From: CAYMCV01 sp964389005
GTDB taxonomy: Bacteria; Bacillota; Clostridia; Lachnospirales; Lachnospiraceae
DNA: 20,410 nucleotides
Reading direction: 5' to 3'
NCBI GenBank assembly: GCA_964389005.1
Contig: CAYMCV010000038.1
Coordinates: forward strand, 1 to 20,410
Positions 1 through 6,322 of the stretch are shown one piece after another. Position 1 is the first letter of the stretch. Each line of letters starts with the position of its first letter. The position numbers and the translations under genes are program-made. The notes under the pieces are model-generated. The model made no database searches, was not told the origin of the DNA, and was given only the letters and a program-made list of their open reading frames with translations.

Positions 1-38
1 GAAATTGGGTAAACATTTTATACCTATCGTGTCCTTGA

Positions 39-269
39 CATGGGGTACAGTTTAAAAAACCATATTTAGAAGAACATCACGTGCAACGATTGGCTGATGG
101 TGGAAGAGATGCTATGGATAATGTAGTTGCTATATGCCCTAACTGCCATAGAAAGATACACGTGCTGAATGATGAGGTTGATACTATTATGCTAGAAGGA
201 ATCGCCGAGCAGAATGAGAAACAGTTCCAGAGGTTGTTGGCATTTGCTAGGCGATTATCACAGCATTGA
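39..269 (+). pseudogene. HNH endonuclease C-terminal remnant
   Basis: The frame reads a PYLEEHHV segment, then RLADGG, a DNVVAICPNCHRKIH segment and a short helical tail, ending at TGA 267-269. This is the core of a McrA-type HNH nuclease: paired His, Asn, a CxxC half-site and the final His. The frame is closed by a stop at 36-38, only a dozen codons before the His pair, so the N-terminal specificity part and the first zinc half-site are missing. A GTG at 81 could start a 62-aa peptide, but it lies after the catalytic HH and would give a dead protein. An A6 run at 54-59 is a likely frameshift site, but I could not recognise a continuation in the other frames. Family assignment is firm; remnant status is likely. 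It could instead be a sequencing frameshift in an intact gene that begins outside the window. Confidence 0.6.
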
Positions 270-290
270 TAAGAGGTTTAATAATGGCGA

Positions 291-319
291 TATACATTTT
301 TGGATGATTCGTGTATAAT
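291..319 (+). promoter_or_regulatory. Candidate promoter of the DUF3800 gene
   Basis: TATACA (291-296, 4/6 to TTGACA) is followed after 17 bp by a perfect TATAAT (314-319). Transcription would begin near 326, just before the AAAGGA ribosome site at 337-342. This supports the start at 351 rather than at the in-frame codon at 300. Confidence 0.5.
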
Positions 320-350
320 TATATCTGATAAAGTCGAAAGGATACAGGAT

Positions 351-1061
351 ATGAATATTTACATAGATGAGTCAGGCTCAATAAATAATCATTCGCCAAA
401 CAACAAAAATTTCATTATCGCAATGATATATGTAACAGATAAAAAAGCATTGGATCGTGCATATAAAAGATTTGTTTCCTCAAATTTTGACAGGTTAAAA
501 GAGTTAGATAAGCCCAAAATAAATGCGAAGGGAAAGGAAATAAAACATGGTAATCGCATGTTCGTAAATGATAAATTCCAAGAACTTAAGGGCGCACAAT
601 TTGACAAAGATATGAAGACACGATTTGTGGAGTTCTTTTGCCAAAAGAAACATTTTGAGATTTTCTATATAAAGCTGGATAACAAAAGACTTTCAAATCA
701 ATTTTGCTCCAATACGGCTAGAACATTTAATTACACATTAAAGCTGGCGCTAGAATACTTTTTGAAAAAGGGCTACTTACCAAAAGAAGAGTGTAATTTA
801 CAATTGGATGAGCGTAATGAAAAAACAGAGACAAAATATTTTCTTGAAAACTATCTCAATACGGAGTTGACATTAACTGGTTTGACAGATGAAGAATTTC
901 ATGTCACATATTTTGATTCTTCAGATAATAAGTATATTCAGATTGCTGATGTATTCGCAAATTTATTCTATTCAGAGCTAAAAACCGGACAGTATGAAGG
1001 CTTATTTACCAAGCTTAAAGAGAACGATTTGTTGAAATTTATTTTTGAGTTTCCTTTGTAA
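351..1061 (+). CDS. DUF3800 domain-containing protein
   Basis: This 236-aa protein opens with IYIDESG (residues 3-9), the N-terminal acidic signature of DUF3800. It also carries LQLDERN around 150-156 and ends its core with a DSSDNKYIQIADVFANLFY segment at 189-207. The acidic residues (D6, E7, D153, E154, D189, D200) are consistent with the RNase H-like nuclease fold proposed for the family; catalysis has not been shown for this protein. DUF3800 genes are common on mobile and phage-related islands and their role is unsettled. The ATG at 351 is preceded by AAAGGA at 8 nt and by a promoter that would not transcribe the upstream in-frame start at 300. The gene is visibly more A+T-rich than the heat-shock operon downstream and sits next to a broken HNH nuclease, both fitting acquired DNA. 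A candidate structured RNA gene begins about 50 nt after the stop. The domain call is confident; the function is unknown. Confidence 0.85.
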   Translation: MNIYIDESGSINNHSPNNKNFIIAMIYVTDKKALDRAYKRFVSSNFDRLKELDKPKINAKGKEIKHGNRMFVNDKFQELKGAQFDKDMKTRFVEFFCQKKHFEIFYIKLDNKRLSNQFCSNTARTFNYTLKLALEYFLKKGYLPKEECNLQLDERNEKTETKYFLENYLNTELTLTGLTDEEFHVTYFDSSDNKYIQIADVFANLFYSELKTGQYEGLFTKLKENDLLKFIFEFPL

Positions 1062-1078
1062 AAATTGAACATGGAATA

Positions 1079-1107
1079 TTGACAGGAACACATGCATATG
1101 ATATTAT
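1079..1107 (+). promoter_or_regulatory. Strong promoter of the candidate small RNA
   Basis: A perfect TTGACA (1079-1084), a 17-bp spacer and TATTAT (1102-1107, 5/6) lie just after the DUF3800 stop codon. Predicted initiation at about 1112-1115 falls inside the 5' arm of the closing stem. An overlapping TATAAT at 1105-1110 has a 20-bp spacer and is less suitable. Confidence 0.6.
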
Positions 1108-1110
1108 AAT

Positions 1111-1229
1111 GTTACCAACAGTAAGTCCTATGTCAGTGCCGTTATCTAGGTAAGCGACATGTATTGTCGTCACTATTAGGCTATTGGTAACATTGTATTA
1201 TATGACTAGCCTTCGGGCTAGTCTTTTTT
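1111..1229 (+). ncRNA. Candidate structured small RNA adjacent to DUF3800
   Basis: The unit has its own promoter, a compact fold and its own terminator, and no convincing reading frame. The 5' end GTTACCAA (1111-1118) pairs perfectly with TTGGTAAC (1184-1191); counting promoter-overlapping bases, the DNA inverted repeat is 11 bp (1108-1118 / 1184-1194). Nested inside are short helices: CCTA/TAGG (1127-1130 / 1177-1180), AGTG/CACT (1135-1138 / 1171-1174) and a CGACA/TGTCG hairpin (1155-1159 / 1165-1169, 5-nt loop). The terminator at 1204-1229 ends the transcript, giving about 118 nt. From the literature, candidate structured RNAs called DUF3800 motifs have been described beside DUF3800 genes; whether this one belongs to them cannot be judged here. 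Pairings were found by eye, without energy calculation or alignment. Confidence 0.5.
1204..1229 (+). terminator. Rho-independent terminator of the small RNA unit
   Basis: GACTAGCC (1204-1211) and GGCTAGTC (1216-1223) form an 8-bp perfect stem closed by a UUCG loop and followed by six T (1224-1229). It ends the candidate small RNA and any readthrough from the DUF3800 gene. Confidence 0.9.
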
Positions 1230-1240
1230 GAATAAATTTA

Positions 1241-1480
1241 ATGAAAAGAACAGATGTAAATAACCTATTAAATGCATACGAGAGTCTGAATGCGGAGCCT
1301 CCTAATGCGTATCCTTTATCGTTTGCTGAATATACTGATAGAGGAATAGAATCGTGGGGCAAGAAAGGCTTTGAAACCTTTCCCATCGAAAAGAAAGTCA
1401 ATCTTCTTCTTCGAACATTCGGTAGCCGCAGGCGAACAATTTCTGTCAAGATCTAGCCGTATGGCAGAGAGAACATGCCC
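1241..1480 (+). pseudogene. Unrecognised gene-like remnant, probably frameshifted
   Basis: An ATG at 1241 opens a 71-codon frame that ends at 1456. Its first 50 or so residues have ordinary composition (for example AEPPNAYPLSFAEYTDRGIE), but the end becomes Arg/Leu-rich and unlike a protein terminus. From about 1380 the neighbouring frame reads a more natural stretch (FFEHSVAAGEQFLSRSSRMA) and stops at TAA 1480-1482. This suggests one coding region with a frameshift near 1375-1400. There is no ribosome site before 1241, and the start lies 11 nt after a strong terminator. I do not recognise the family. It may equally be non-coding spacer before traX. Confidence 0.25.
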
Positions 1481-1496
1481 ATAAAAGAGGATTTAT

Positions 1497-2279
1497 ATGC
1501 GAGCGGGAGATCTGATGGAAAAGAGGACAAATATTACCAAAATACTGAATCGTGATTTGCTCAAGTACATTGCGCTGACAGCAATGTTCATAGGTCATTT
1601 TCTTGTCTTTACGATTAAGGAATTGGCGTTTTTCGGTATGCCCAAGAGTGTGGCTACGGTACTGGTTTATTTGCAATACATTGCGCCTCCCATATTCTTC
1701 TTCTTTATAGCGGAGGGTTTTCATTATACCAAATCTAAAAAAGACTACGCAATCAGGCTGCTGATTTTTGCAATCATTACACAGGTACCGTTTATTTTGC
1801 TGGCGCAGACTAAGTTTGACGTGATCGCGTTTTTTACAAGCTGGAATGTGATTATGGAATTGTTTTTGGGACTTTTGGTACTAATTATTTGGGAGAGTAA
1901 GAAGTCATTATGGCTCAGAATTTTGCTGATTGCAATCTGTTGTGCGGCGAGCCATGTGTTCAAGGTGGAATGGGGAATTGCAGGGCTTTTAATCACACTT
2001 TCATTTCATATATTCAGAGAAAAACCCGTATTCCGATTTGGTGTGTTCGAACTGACCATGCTCGGCTACACTGTCGCCACGCAGGGCGGATTCAAAGCAC
2101 TTTTTACAAGTTGGGGACTCATTCTTCCGACGACGTTGGCAATGATTCTGATTACATTTTTCTACAATGGTAAAAAGGGCAGATATCCGAAGTTTTCGAA
2201 GTACTTTTTCTACATATTTTACCCCGCACATCTGCTGTTGATTTACTGTGTCAAGGCGTTCTCCAACATATTCCTTTGA
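1497..2279 (+). CDS. TraX family integral membrane protein
   Basis: This 260-aa protein begins with LNRDLLKYIALTAMFIGHF (about residues 18-36), followed by a PPIFFFFIAEGFHYT segment, then KKDYAIRLLIFA and NVIMELFLGLL. This order is typical of TraX-like proteins (PF05857): an N-terminal LLKxIA-type helix with a GH/DH motif, an I-F-F-IAEGF-T helix and a YxxRLxxFAxI loop-helix. About seven or eight hydrophobic segments make it a polytopic membrane protein. F-plasmid TraX acetylates pilin, but chromosomal Firmicute members are mostly uncharacterised and probably modify some surface or secreted acceptor by acyl transfer. AAGAGGA at 1485-1491 supports ATG 1497; ATG 1515 with GGGAGA before it is a close alternative. 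The gene stands alone, and no clear promoter or terminator was found for it. Confidence 0.8.
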   Translation: MRAGDLMEKRTNITKILNRDLLKYIALTAMFIGHFLVFTIKELAFFGMPKSVATVLVYLQYIAPPIFFFFIAEGFHYTKSKKDYAIRLLIFAIITQVPFILLAQTKFDVIAFFTSWNVIMELFLGLLVLIIWESKKSLWLRILLIAICCAASHVFKVEWGIAGLLITLSFHIFREKPVFRFGVFELTMLGYTVATQGGFKALFTSWGLILPTTLAMILITFFYNGKKGRYPKFSKYFFYIFYPAHLLLIYCVKAFSNIFL

Positions 2280-2382
2280 AACCAATTTTCTACTATTGTT
2301 TAAATGTTACAAAATTGTTACAATTCATTTGTGCTTAGCTAATACACAATCAAAACAAATAGAAAATAAGGAGGACGAAACT

Positions 2383-2448
2383 ATGTGTTTTAATTTCAAT
2401 AGCTGTTCCGAGTTATTCAACTATCTTCGCAGTATTCTTGGATGCTAA
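2383..2448 (+). CDS. 21-aa cysteine-containing small protein
   Basis: The 21-codon frame encodes MCFNFNSCSELFNYLRSILG plus a final Cys, then TAA. Support comes from context rather than homology: a perfect AAGGAGG at 2368-2374 with 8-nt spacing, and a strong terminator 6 nt after the stop, so the unit looks like a complete monocistronic mini-gene. Cysteines are at positions 2, 8 and 21, and the rest is an amphipathic or hydrophobic short helix. It could be a small membrane-associated protein, a toxin-like or signalling peptide, or a leader whose translation controls the following terminator. A leader role is less likely, because the terminator is followed by a separate strong promoter before the next gene. 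Confidence 0.5.
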   Translation: MCFNFNSCSELFNYLRSILGC

Positions 2449-2454
2449 TTATTT

Positions 2455-2485
2455 TGCCCCGGTTGATTCCGGGGCATTTTTATTT
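2455..2485 (+). terminator. Rho-independent terminator after the mini-gene
   Basis: TGCCCCGG (2455-2462) and CCGGGGCA (2469-2476) make an 8-bp GC-rich stem with a 6-nt loop, followed by TTTTTATTT. Confidence 0.9.
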
Positions 2486-2592
2486 GTGGCGTTGTATAAG
2501 GTTTTATCCAATCTGCCTTTGACTGTTTGATTTTACATAGGATTCAAAGTTTTCTCAATCGTTATAATTTTGGAAAATAATGTAAAAAAGTA

Positions 2593-2620
2593 TTGACATA
2601 AGTGGCGGCAGAGCTATAAT
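2593..2620 (+). promoter_or_regulatory. Consensus sigma-A promoter of the HTH gene
   Basis: Perfect TTGACA (2593-2598) and perfect TATAAT (2615-2620) with a 16-bp spacer. Initiation near 2627 gives a short leader before the ribosome site at 2641. It is the best promoter match in the window, so the small gene behind it is probably well expressed. Confidence 0.8.
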
Positions 2621-2649
2621 AAAGTCATGCATTGCATAAAAGGAGACTT

Positions 2650-2850
2650 ATGGAAGCAAAAGAGGAATTAAGAAAATTAAGAGAAAGTACAGGAATGAAT
2701 CGCAAAGAGTTTTGCGCATATTTTGAGATTCCTTATATGACGGAAACAGACTGGGAGTTGGGGAACAGGAGAGTACCGCAGTATCTTCTGCGCTTGATGG
2801 AATATAAGATTCGAATGGAGCAGTTGGCGGACGAGATAGATATAGAATAA
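2650..2850 (+). CDS. Small helix-turn-helix protein
   Basis: This 66-aa protein has the layout of a single Xre/Cro-like DNA-binding domain. Helices at about 3-13 (EELRKLRESTG) and NRKEFCAYFEIP are followed by TETDWELGNRRVPQYLLRLM, which matches the recognition helix and the W-x-x-G-x-R-x-P/V-P turn seen in small HTH proteins of Clostridia. There is no effector or dimerisation domain. The ATG at 2650 has AGGAGA at 2641-2646; an in-frame TTG at 2632 would lack a ribosome site. It is transcribed from its own consensus promoter, with a GC-rich hairpin at 2930-2946 as a possible end. The target is unknown; nearby candidates are its own promoter and the lipoprotein leader at 2970-3031. DNA binding is inferred from the fold. 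Confidence 0.65.
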   Translation: MEAKEELRKLRESTGMNRKEFCAYFEIPYMTETDWELGNRRVPQYLLRLMEYKIRMEQLADEIDIE

Positions 2851-2969
2851 TTTGCTATTGCAAGTTGATACATGATCGGATGAGATTGATGTAAAGAGAG
2901 ACGTTTGTTTACAGGTGAAATAGCGAATTCCCCCCGATTCGGGTGGATGTAATTATTCCTATATTTGAT

Positions 2970-3031
2970 ATGATACGGATGTCAATAGTCACAAGTACAC
3001 ATGCTTTTAAGAACTTGATGACTCGTATCAT
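2970..3031 (+). promoter_or_regulatory. Structured 5' leader of the lipoprotein gene
   Basis: An outer helix ATGATACG (2970-2977) / CGTATCAT (3024-3031) encloses an inner helix formed by GTCACAAGT (2988-2996) with ACTTG-A-TGAC (3013-3022, one bulged A) and a 16-nt loop. The element ends 7 nt before the GGGAGG ribosome site at 3039-3044. It may be a cis-acting RNA, or the outer repeat may be a protein site. No riboswitch class was recognised. Confidence 0.35.
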
Positions 3032-3052
3032 TAACAAAGGGAGGAATTAAGA

Positions 3053-4197
3053 ATGAAGAAATGGTTGTCCACTATTTTGCTTTTTGCAGCGATTTGTATG
3101 TTGGCAGGCTGCGAGCTTCCGCAAGAGTTTAACGAANNNNNNNNNNTGCGGAGTTGGAAGACGGAAGATCAGAGATGGAAGATCAGAGTTTGACGGTACA
3201 GGAAGAGAATTCACAGAATGAGAATTCACAGAACGAAGATGTTTTATCTACCGAAATTGAGAATCAGGCAAATTTATCTATTGATAAGACACACTATGAA
3301 GCGGGGGAACGCATAGAGGTTACCCTCGAATTGTCGCAATTGAATCAAGAGAGTGCAATTATCGTGATTGTTGCTACCGATACACCGCATGAGACCTCTG
3401 ACAGCGTGCGCGAGGAAGGAACAAATGAAGAATATAGGTATCTCTCTGATTTTAGCGAAATTCCTTTTTATATGTGGGCTCCGAGCAATGAAGGATTATT
3501 TGACGTACGCGTCTACGCAGAGGAGGAGGCAGGCGAAGAACTTGCGTCTGTAACCTTTGCGGTTGGAGAGGCATCGCTGCCATCAACGGGAACCGTACCA
3601 CCGCAAGACGGAGACAGTGTTAAGGAGGCCTTTTTTAGCCCGCCAACATCCATTTACATGGATGTTATGGTTCAGGGTAGTGCAGCTACAGAAGGTACAT
3701 ATTCTTTCGCACTGTTGGATGGGAATTATTCGTATACACTTGACGGAGACGGCGAGTTTTTACATACAAGTGCAGAGACGCGAACACATTATTGCCGATA
3801 CGAGGATGGCTGGGCAATTGATAACAGTGACGGTTGCGAGAGCGGCAGTGTGTCGGAAGAAGAACTGATCTATGAGTTGACGAGTTATCTGGATACTTTT
3901 TATGAAGATGCCATATATAACAGTTATGCTCTTAACATTGCGAAGTATTACGTCGGAATGGAGACCGTCTGCTATCGAGAGTGCTATGTATACGAAATCG
4001 CTGATGACGGGTATGGTGTATATAAGAAATTTTGGGTTGACCCGGAGAACGGAGCAACGTTAAAATATATTGAGCGCGAGGGTGATGAGATTACCTATGA
4101 ATTTGAGGTAACGCAGTATAACCTATTGGGCCCGCTCTGGACCAACGAACTTCGACCGGAACCATACGATTCAGTGACGAAGATACTTTATTTATAG
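3053..4197 (+). CDS. Lipoprotein, function unknown (assembly gap inside)
   Basis: The start MKKWLSTILLFAAICMLAGC is a lipoprotein signal peptide with lipobox LAGC; Cys20 would be lipidated, anchoring the protein outside the membrane. GGGAGG at 3039-3044 sets the ATG. A 10-N gap (3137-3146) follows 28 codons, and the frame continues one register away, so the gene is continuous only if the true gap is not 10 nt. After the gap comes an acidic Ser/Gln/Asn-rich linker with a short duplicated NSQNE unit, then a roughly 100-residue beta-rich segment (from ANLSIDKTHYEAGERIEVTL) resembling a bacterial Ig-like domain. The C-terminal region of about 200 residues is Tyr- and acid-rich, with alternating strands reminiscent of LolA/LppX-type substrate-binding lipoproteins; that resemblance is only impressionistic. 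The next gene is a membrane-bound LuxR-type regulator, but nothing shows a functional link. Confidence 0.75.
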
Positions 4198-4290
4198 GTG
4201 ATACATTACCTGTTGACAGACCTTTGAATCAATGGGAAACATACATCCTATTGAATTTCGGATATGAATCGAAATATAGAATAAGAGAGG

Positions 4291-4326
4291 TTGCGACGGT
4301 TACTCCCCTATGAGTAGCCGCCGCGA
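4291..4326 (+). promoter_or_regulatory. Strong hairpin at the start of the LuxR-type gene
   Basis: GCGACGGTTACTC (4293-4305) and GAGTAGCCGCCGC (4312-4324) form a 13-bp helix with one A-C mismatch and one G-U pair, extended by U-G and U-A at the base. The 6-nt loop contains the first bases of ATG 4310. AGAGAGG (4284-4290) abuts its 5' base. It could occlude ATG 4310, or bring AGAGAGG within 10 nt of the in-frame ATG 4337. Confidence 0.55.
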
Positions 4327-5731
4327 AAACAGTGTGATGAAACCACAGATTCAGAAAACAGCGAATCGACAATATCAAATTGGGAGTGCTTTACTGCTTT
4401 TATTTTCGACGCCGTTTATTGTGTGGCAAATGGGAATTATGTATTATTCGGGAACAACCATGTCCTTATTCGGTCGCACGCCGATTCTGTTGGAGCCCAA
4501 TTACACCATGCCTGTCATTGTCAGCGGTTATCTTGTATCTATTCTTCTGATAAGCCTCTTTCCGCGTAAAGTTATCATAATGGAGCGCGTTGCAATGTCG
4601 GCGGCATTGATTGCAACGATTGGTATGCTTTTTCCGTTTCCGCCTGTTGTCATCACTGCGATGTTCTATCTATCAACCTTTGTGTGCGTATTCTCTATCG
4701 GCGTAATGTGTTCTATTGCCGCGCAGCATTTTACCATTGATACAACTTGGCGTGATGGTATTCTTAGTATGATTATCGGAGGCATATTCATTGCTGTTCT
4801 GCAAAATGAACGAATCATCGTGGATGCGAAGGTGTTCACAATTCTTTCGGTGGTGCTTGTTGGTGCGCAAACGGTGTTTTACTTCATCATTCCCTCACAA
4901 ATTGAAGTTACATATATAGATAAAAAGAACCGTACAAAAACACCCTGGATACTGTTTATAGGTGTATGGTTGATTAGCGGTTTTGCTACATTTCTGATTT
5001 GCCTTGCATCTTCTTTTGCGGAAAATGTACGCGGGGGTATCAGTGTGCTTTATTTGTCGGCAGCAGTCATGGCTGTGATGATGTATCTGATTTACAGAAG
5101 AAAGAATTTCGGTTCTGTCCGTGTATATGGTGGTTTTTTTGCTATTTCCGTATTCGGCTTTGTATTGGCTTATTTATCACTGCACGTTCGCGGATTACAA
5201 ATCGTTGCCTGTATTCTTCTTGGATTTGTTGTGGTACTTGCAAATATGTGGTTATTTTTTGCGGCAGTTTCCTTTCGCGTATATCAAACTAAATTGATTG
5301 GCGTAATCGGGGCCGCAATGGGTCTTGTATTGGCAGGCATTCATGCCGGTTTGTTGGAAATACTTAGAGATAATCTTCCGTTGCTGTATGGAATATATGC
5401 TGTTGTATCGGTGGCATTGCTTCTTGTTTATTTCTTCATGGAACCATATTTCCTTCGTATGTGGAGTAAATCAGGTAAGAAACCGCTTGATAGAGAAAAG
5501 CAAGAAGCGACACATAAGCAAGAGGTGTTACCGCATCAATTGGAGGTGCTGTCGCAACAAGAGCGCATTTTGGCAGAACTGATATTAGACGGCCATACAG
5601 AAACATCTGCAGCCAAAATGATGAATATCACTTTGAACACCGAAAAGGGATATCGTAAAAGTATTTATATGAAACTTGACATTCATAGTAAGCGCGAACT
5701 TTTTGCACTCGTTAATAAACGCCAACCATAA
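4310..5731 (+). CDS. Polytopic membrane protein with C-terminal LuxR-type HTH
   Basis: The protein has 473 aa from ATG 4310, or 464 from ATG 4337. It has about 12 hydrophobic segments up to residue 390, arranged like the MFS-like sensor halves of membrane-bound LuxR regulators. A charged linker (SGKKPLDREKQEATHKQEVL) leads to a final domain of about 60 residues, LEVLSQQERILAELILDGHT... to ...IYMKLDIHSKREL. This matches the LuxR/FixJ HTH: LSxxE opening, G-T-AA turn, IY-KL-SKREL end. The usual S-T-V-K-x-H recognition-helix stretch is replaced by LNTEKGYRKS, so DNA specificity may be unusual. The likely role is a membrane regulator that senses a small molecule or envelope state and binds DNA from the membrane. 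No ribosome site lies at normal distance from ATG 4310, while ATG 4337 can be served by AGAGAGG if the intervening hairpin forms. The signal and targets are unknown. Confidence 0.75.
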   Translation: MSSRRENSVMKPQIQKTANRQYQIGSALLLLFSTPFIVWQMGIMYYSGTTMSLFGRTPILLEPNYTMPVIVSGYLVSILLISLFPRKVIIMERVAMSAALIATIGMLFPFPPVVITAMFYLSTFVCVFSIGVMCSIAAQHFTIDTTWRDGILSMIIGGIFIAVLQNERIIVDAKVFTILSVVLVGAQTVFYFIIPSQIEVTYIDKKNRTKTPWILFIGVWLISGFATFLICLASSFAENVRGGISVLYLSAAVMAVMMYLIYRRKNFGSVRVYGGFFAISVFGFVLAYLSLHVRGLQIVACILLGFVVVLANMWLFFAAVSFRVYQTKLIGVIGAAMGLVLAGIHAGLLEILRDNLPLLYGIYAVVSVALLLVYFFMEPYFLRMWSKSGKKPLDREKQEATHKQEVLPHQLEVLSQQERILAELILDGHTETSAAKMMNITLNTEKGYRKSIYMKLDIHSKRELFALVNKRQP

Positions 5732-5733
5732 TT

Positions 5734-5771
5734 AAAAGGCAGGCAATCGTTTTACAACACAATTGTCTACC
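5734..5771 (-). terminator. Possible weak terminator for the flavodoxin gene
   Basis: Read on the minus strand, GGTAGACAAT (5771-5762) can pair with ATTGCCTGCC (5747-5738) with one wobble and one mismatch across a 14-nt loop, then TTTTAATT. It lies between two convergent stop codons and might work weakly in both directions. Confidence 0.3.
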
Positions 5772-5802
5772 TTGCAATTTCATCTGGGGACGAAGTCTGT
5801 AC

Positions 5803-6321
5803 TTACACAAGTGCCTCCAAGAGTGGAACAAGATATTTGGGATCGGAAATATCGTAAGAAGATATAAGCATATTTGCCATGATTTCATCTTTGTCAGTTT
5901 TGTCTTTTTTAGATTGAATGGATTTAGCAAATGCTTTCATCATGAACTTGGAAGGACCGGACATTTTCTCATAATTTAGTCCTCCGGGGCAGTAAAATCG
6001 CTTTACAACATCCCAACACGAATCGGCAAAAATATTCTTCATCCCCTCCGCAACATCCGGATTGTAAATCGGACTTGCTCCCACAAGATAGACAAGCAAA
6101 TTTTTCCCTTCCAATTTCGGAAGTTGTTCCTTGAACCAGTTCAACTTCTGCATGCCGCCGGCACAACTCCAACTACCGAAAATAATGTTGTCATATGTGG
6201 TAAGATCCTTTTTCTTCGCATCCGCGAGAGAGAAGCAATCGGCACCCGTTGCCTCTTGAATCAGGTCGGCATATCGCTTGGTAAATCCTGTTTTGGAATT
6301 ATAGATTACAACTGTACTCAT
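5803..6321 (-). CDS. Flavodoxin domain-containing protein
   Basis: This 172-aa protein starts STVVIYNSKTGFTKRYADLI; the strand-loop-helix with SKTGFT at residues 9-14 is the FMN phosphate-binding loop of flavodoxin-fold proteins. The following TTYDNIIFGSWSCAGGMQKLNWF and KNLLVYLVGASP segments fit the next flavin-contacting loop and core strand. The length and C-terminal helix resemble the HemG/flavodoxin_5-like group of stand-alone flavoproteins rather than classical electron-transfer flavodoxins. It probably binds FMN in the cytoplasm and moves electrons; the partner is unknown. The ATG at 6321 follows the MarR stop codon by one base, and its GAGG ribosome site lies within the last MarR codons, so translation is coupled. 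A GTG at 6330 is an alternative start. Cotranscription with MarR suggests induction by a phenolic, oxidant or drug-like signal. Confidence 0.8.
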   Translation of the reverse strand: MSTVVIYNSKTGFTKRYADLIQEATGADCFSLADAKKKDLTTYDNIIFGSWSCAGGMQKLNWFKEQLPKLEGKNLLVYLVGASPIYNPDVAEGMKNIFADSCWDVVKRFYCPGGLNYEKMSGPSKFMMKAFAKSIQSKKDKTDKDEIMANMLISSYDISDPKYLVPLLEALV

Positions 6322-6322
6322 T

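Noticed and set aside
1111..1229. tRNA, tmRNA, 6S or a known riboswitch at the small-RNA locus
   Set aside because: No cloverleaf, no tag-peptide frame, no central 6S bubble and no recognised riboswitch core. The element precedes a terminator, not a gene.
1198..1449. 83-codon minus-strand frame across the terminator and remnant
   Set aside because: It runs through the small-RNA terminator, has a basic, low-complexity composition and has no ribosome site; it looks like an antisense shadow.
2293..2330. TTGTTACAATT near-palindrome upstream of the mini-gene as an operator
   Set aside because: Short and AT-rich, easily expected by chance, and no convincing promoter boxes align with it.
2930..2946. 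CCCCCCG / CGGGTGG hairpin after the HTH gene as a terminator
   Set aside because: Seven pairs with one mismatch and a 3-nt loop, but no T run follows; too weak to list as a terminator.
3205..3240. Direct repeat of an AATTCACAGAA unit as a CRISPR-like or mobile repeat
   Set aside because: Two in-frame copies encoding NSQNE in a lipoprotein linker; ordinary coding repeat.
4213..4242. Perfect TTGACA at 4213-4218 as promoter of the LuxR-type gene
   Set aside because: No acceptable -10 box at 16-18 bp; AAACAT at 18 bp matches only three positions. TTGAAT/TATAGA at 4251-4280 would start transcription inside the ribosome site.
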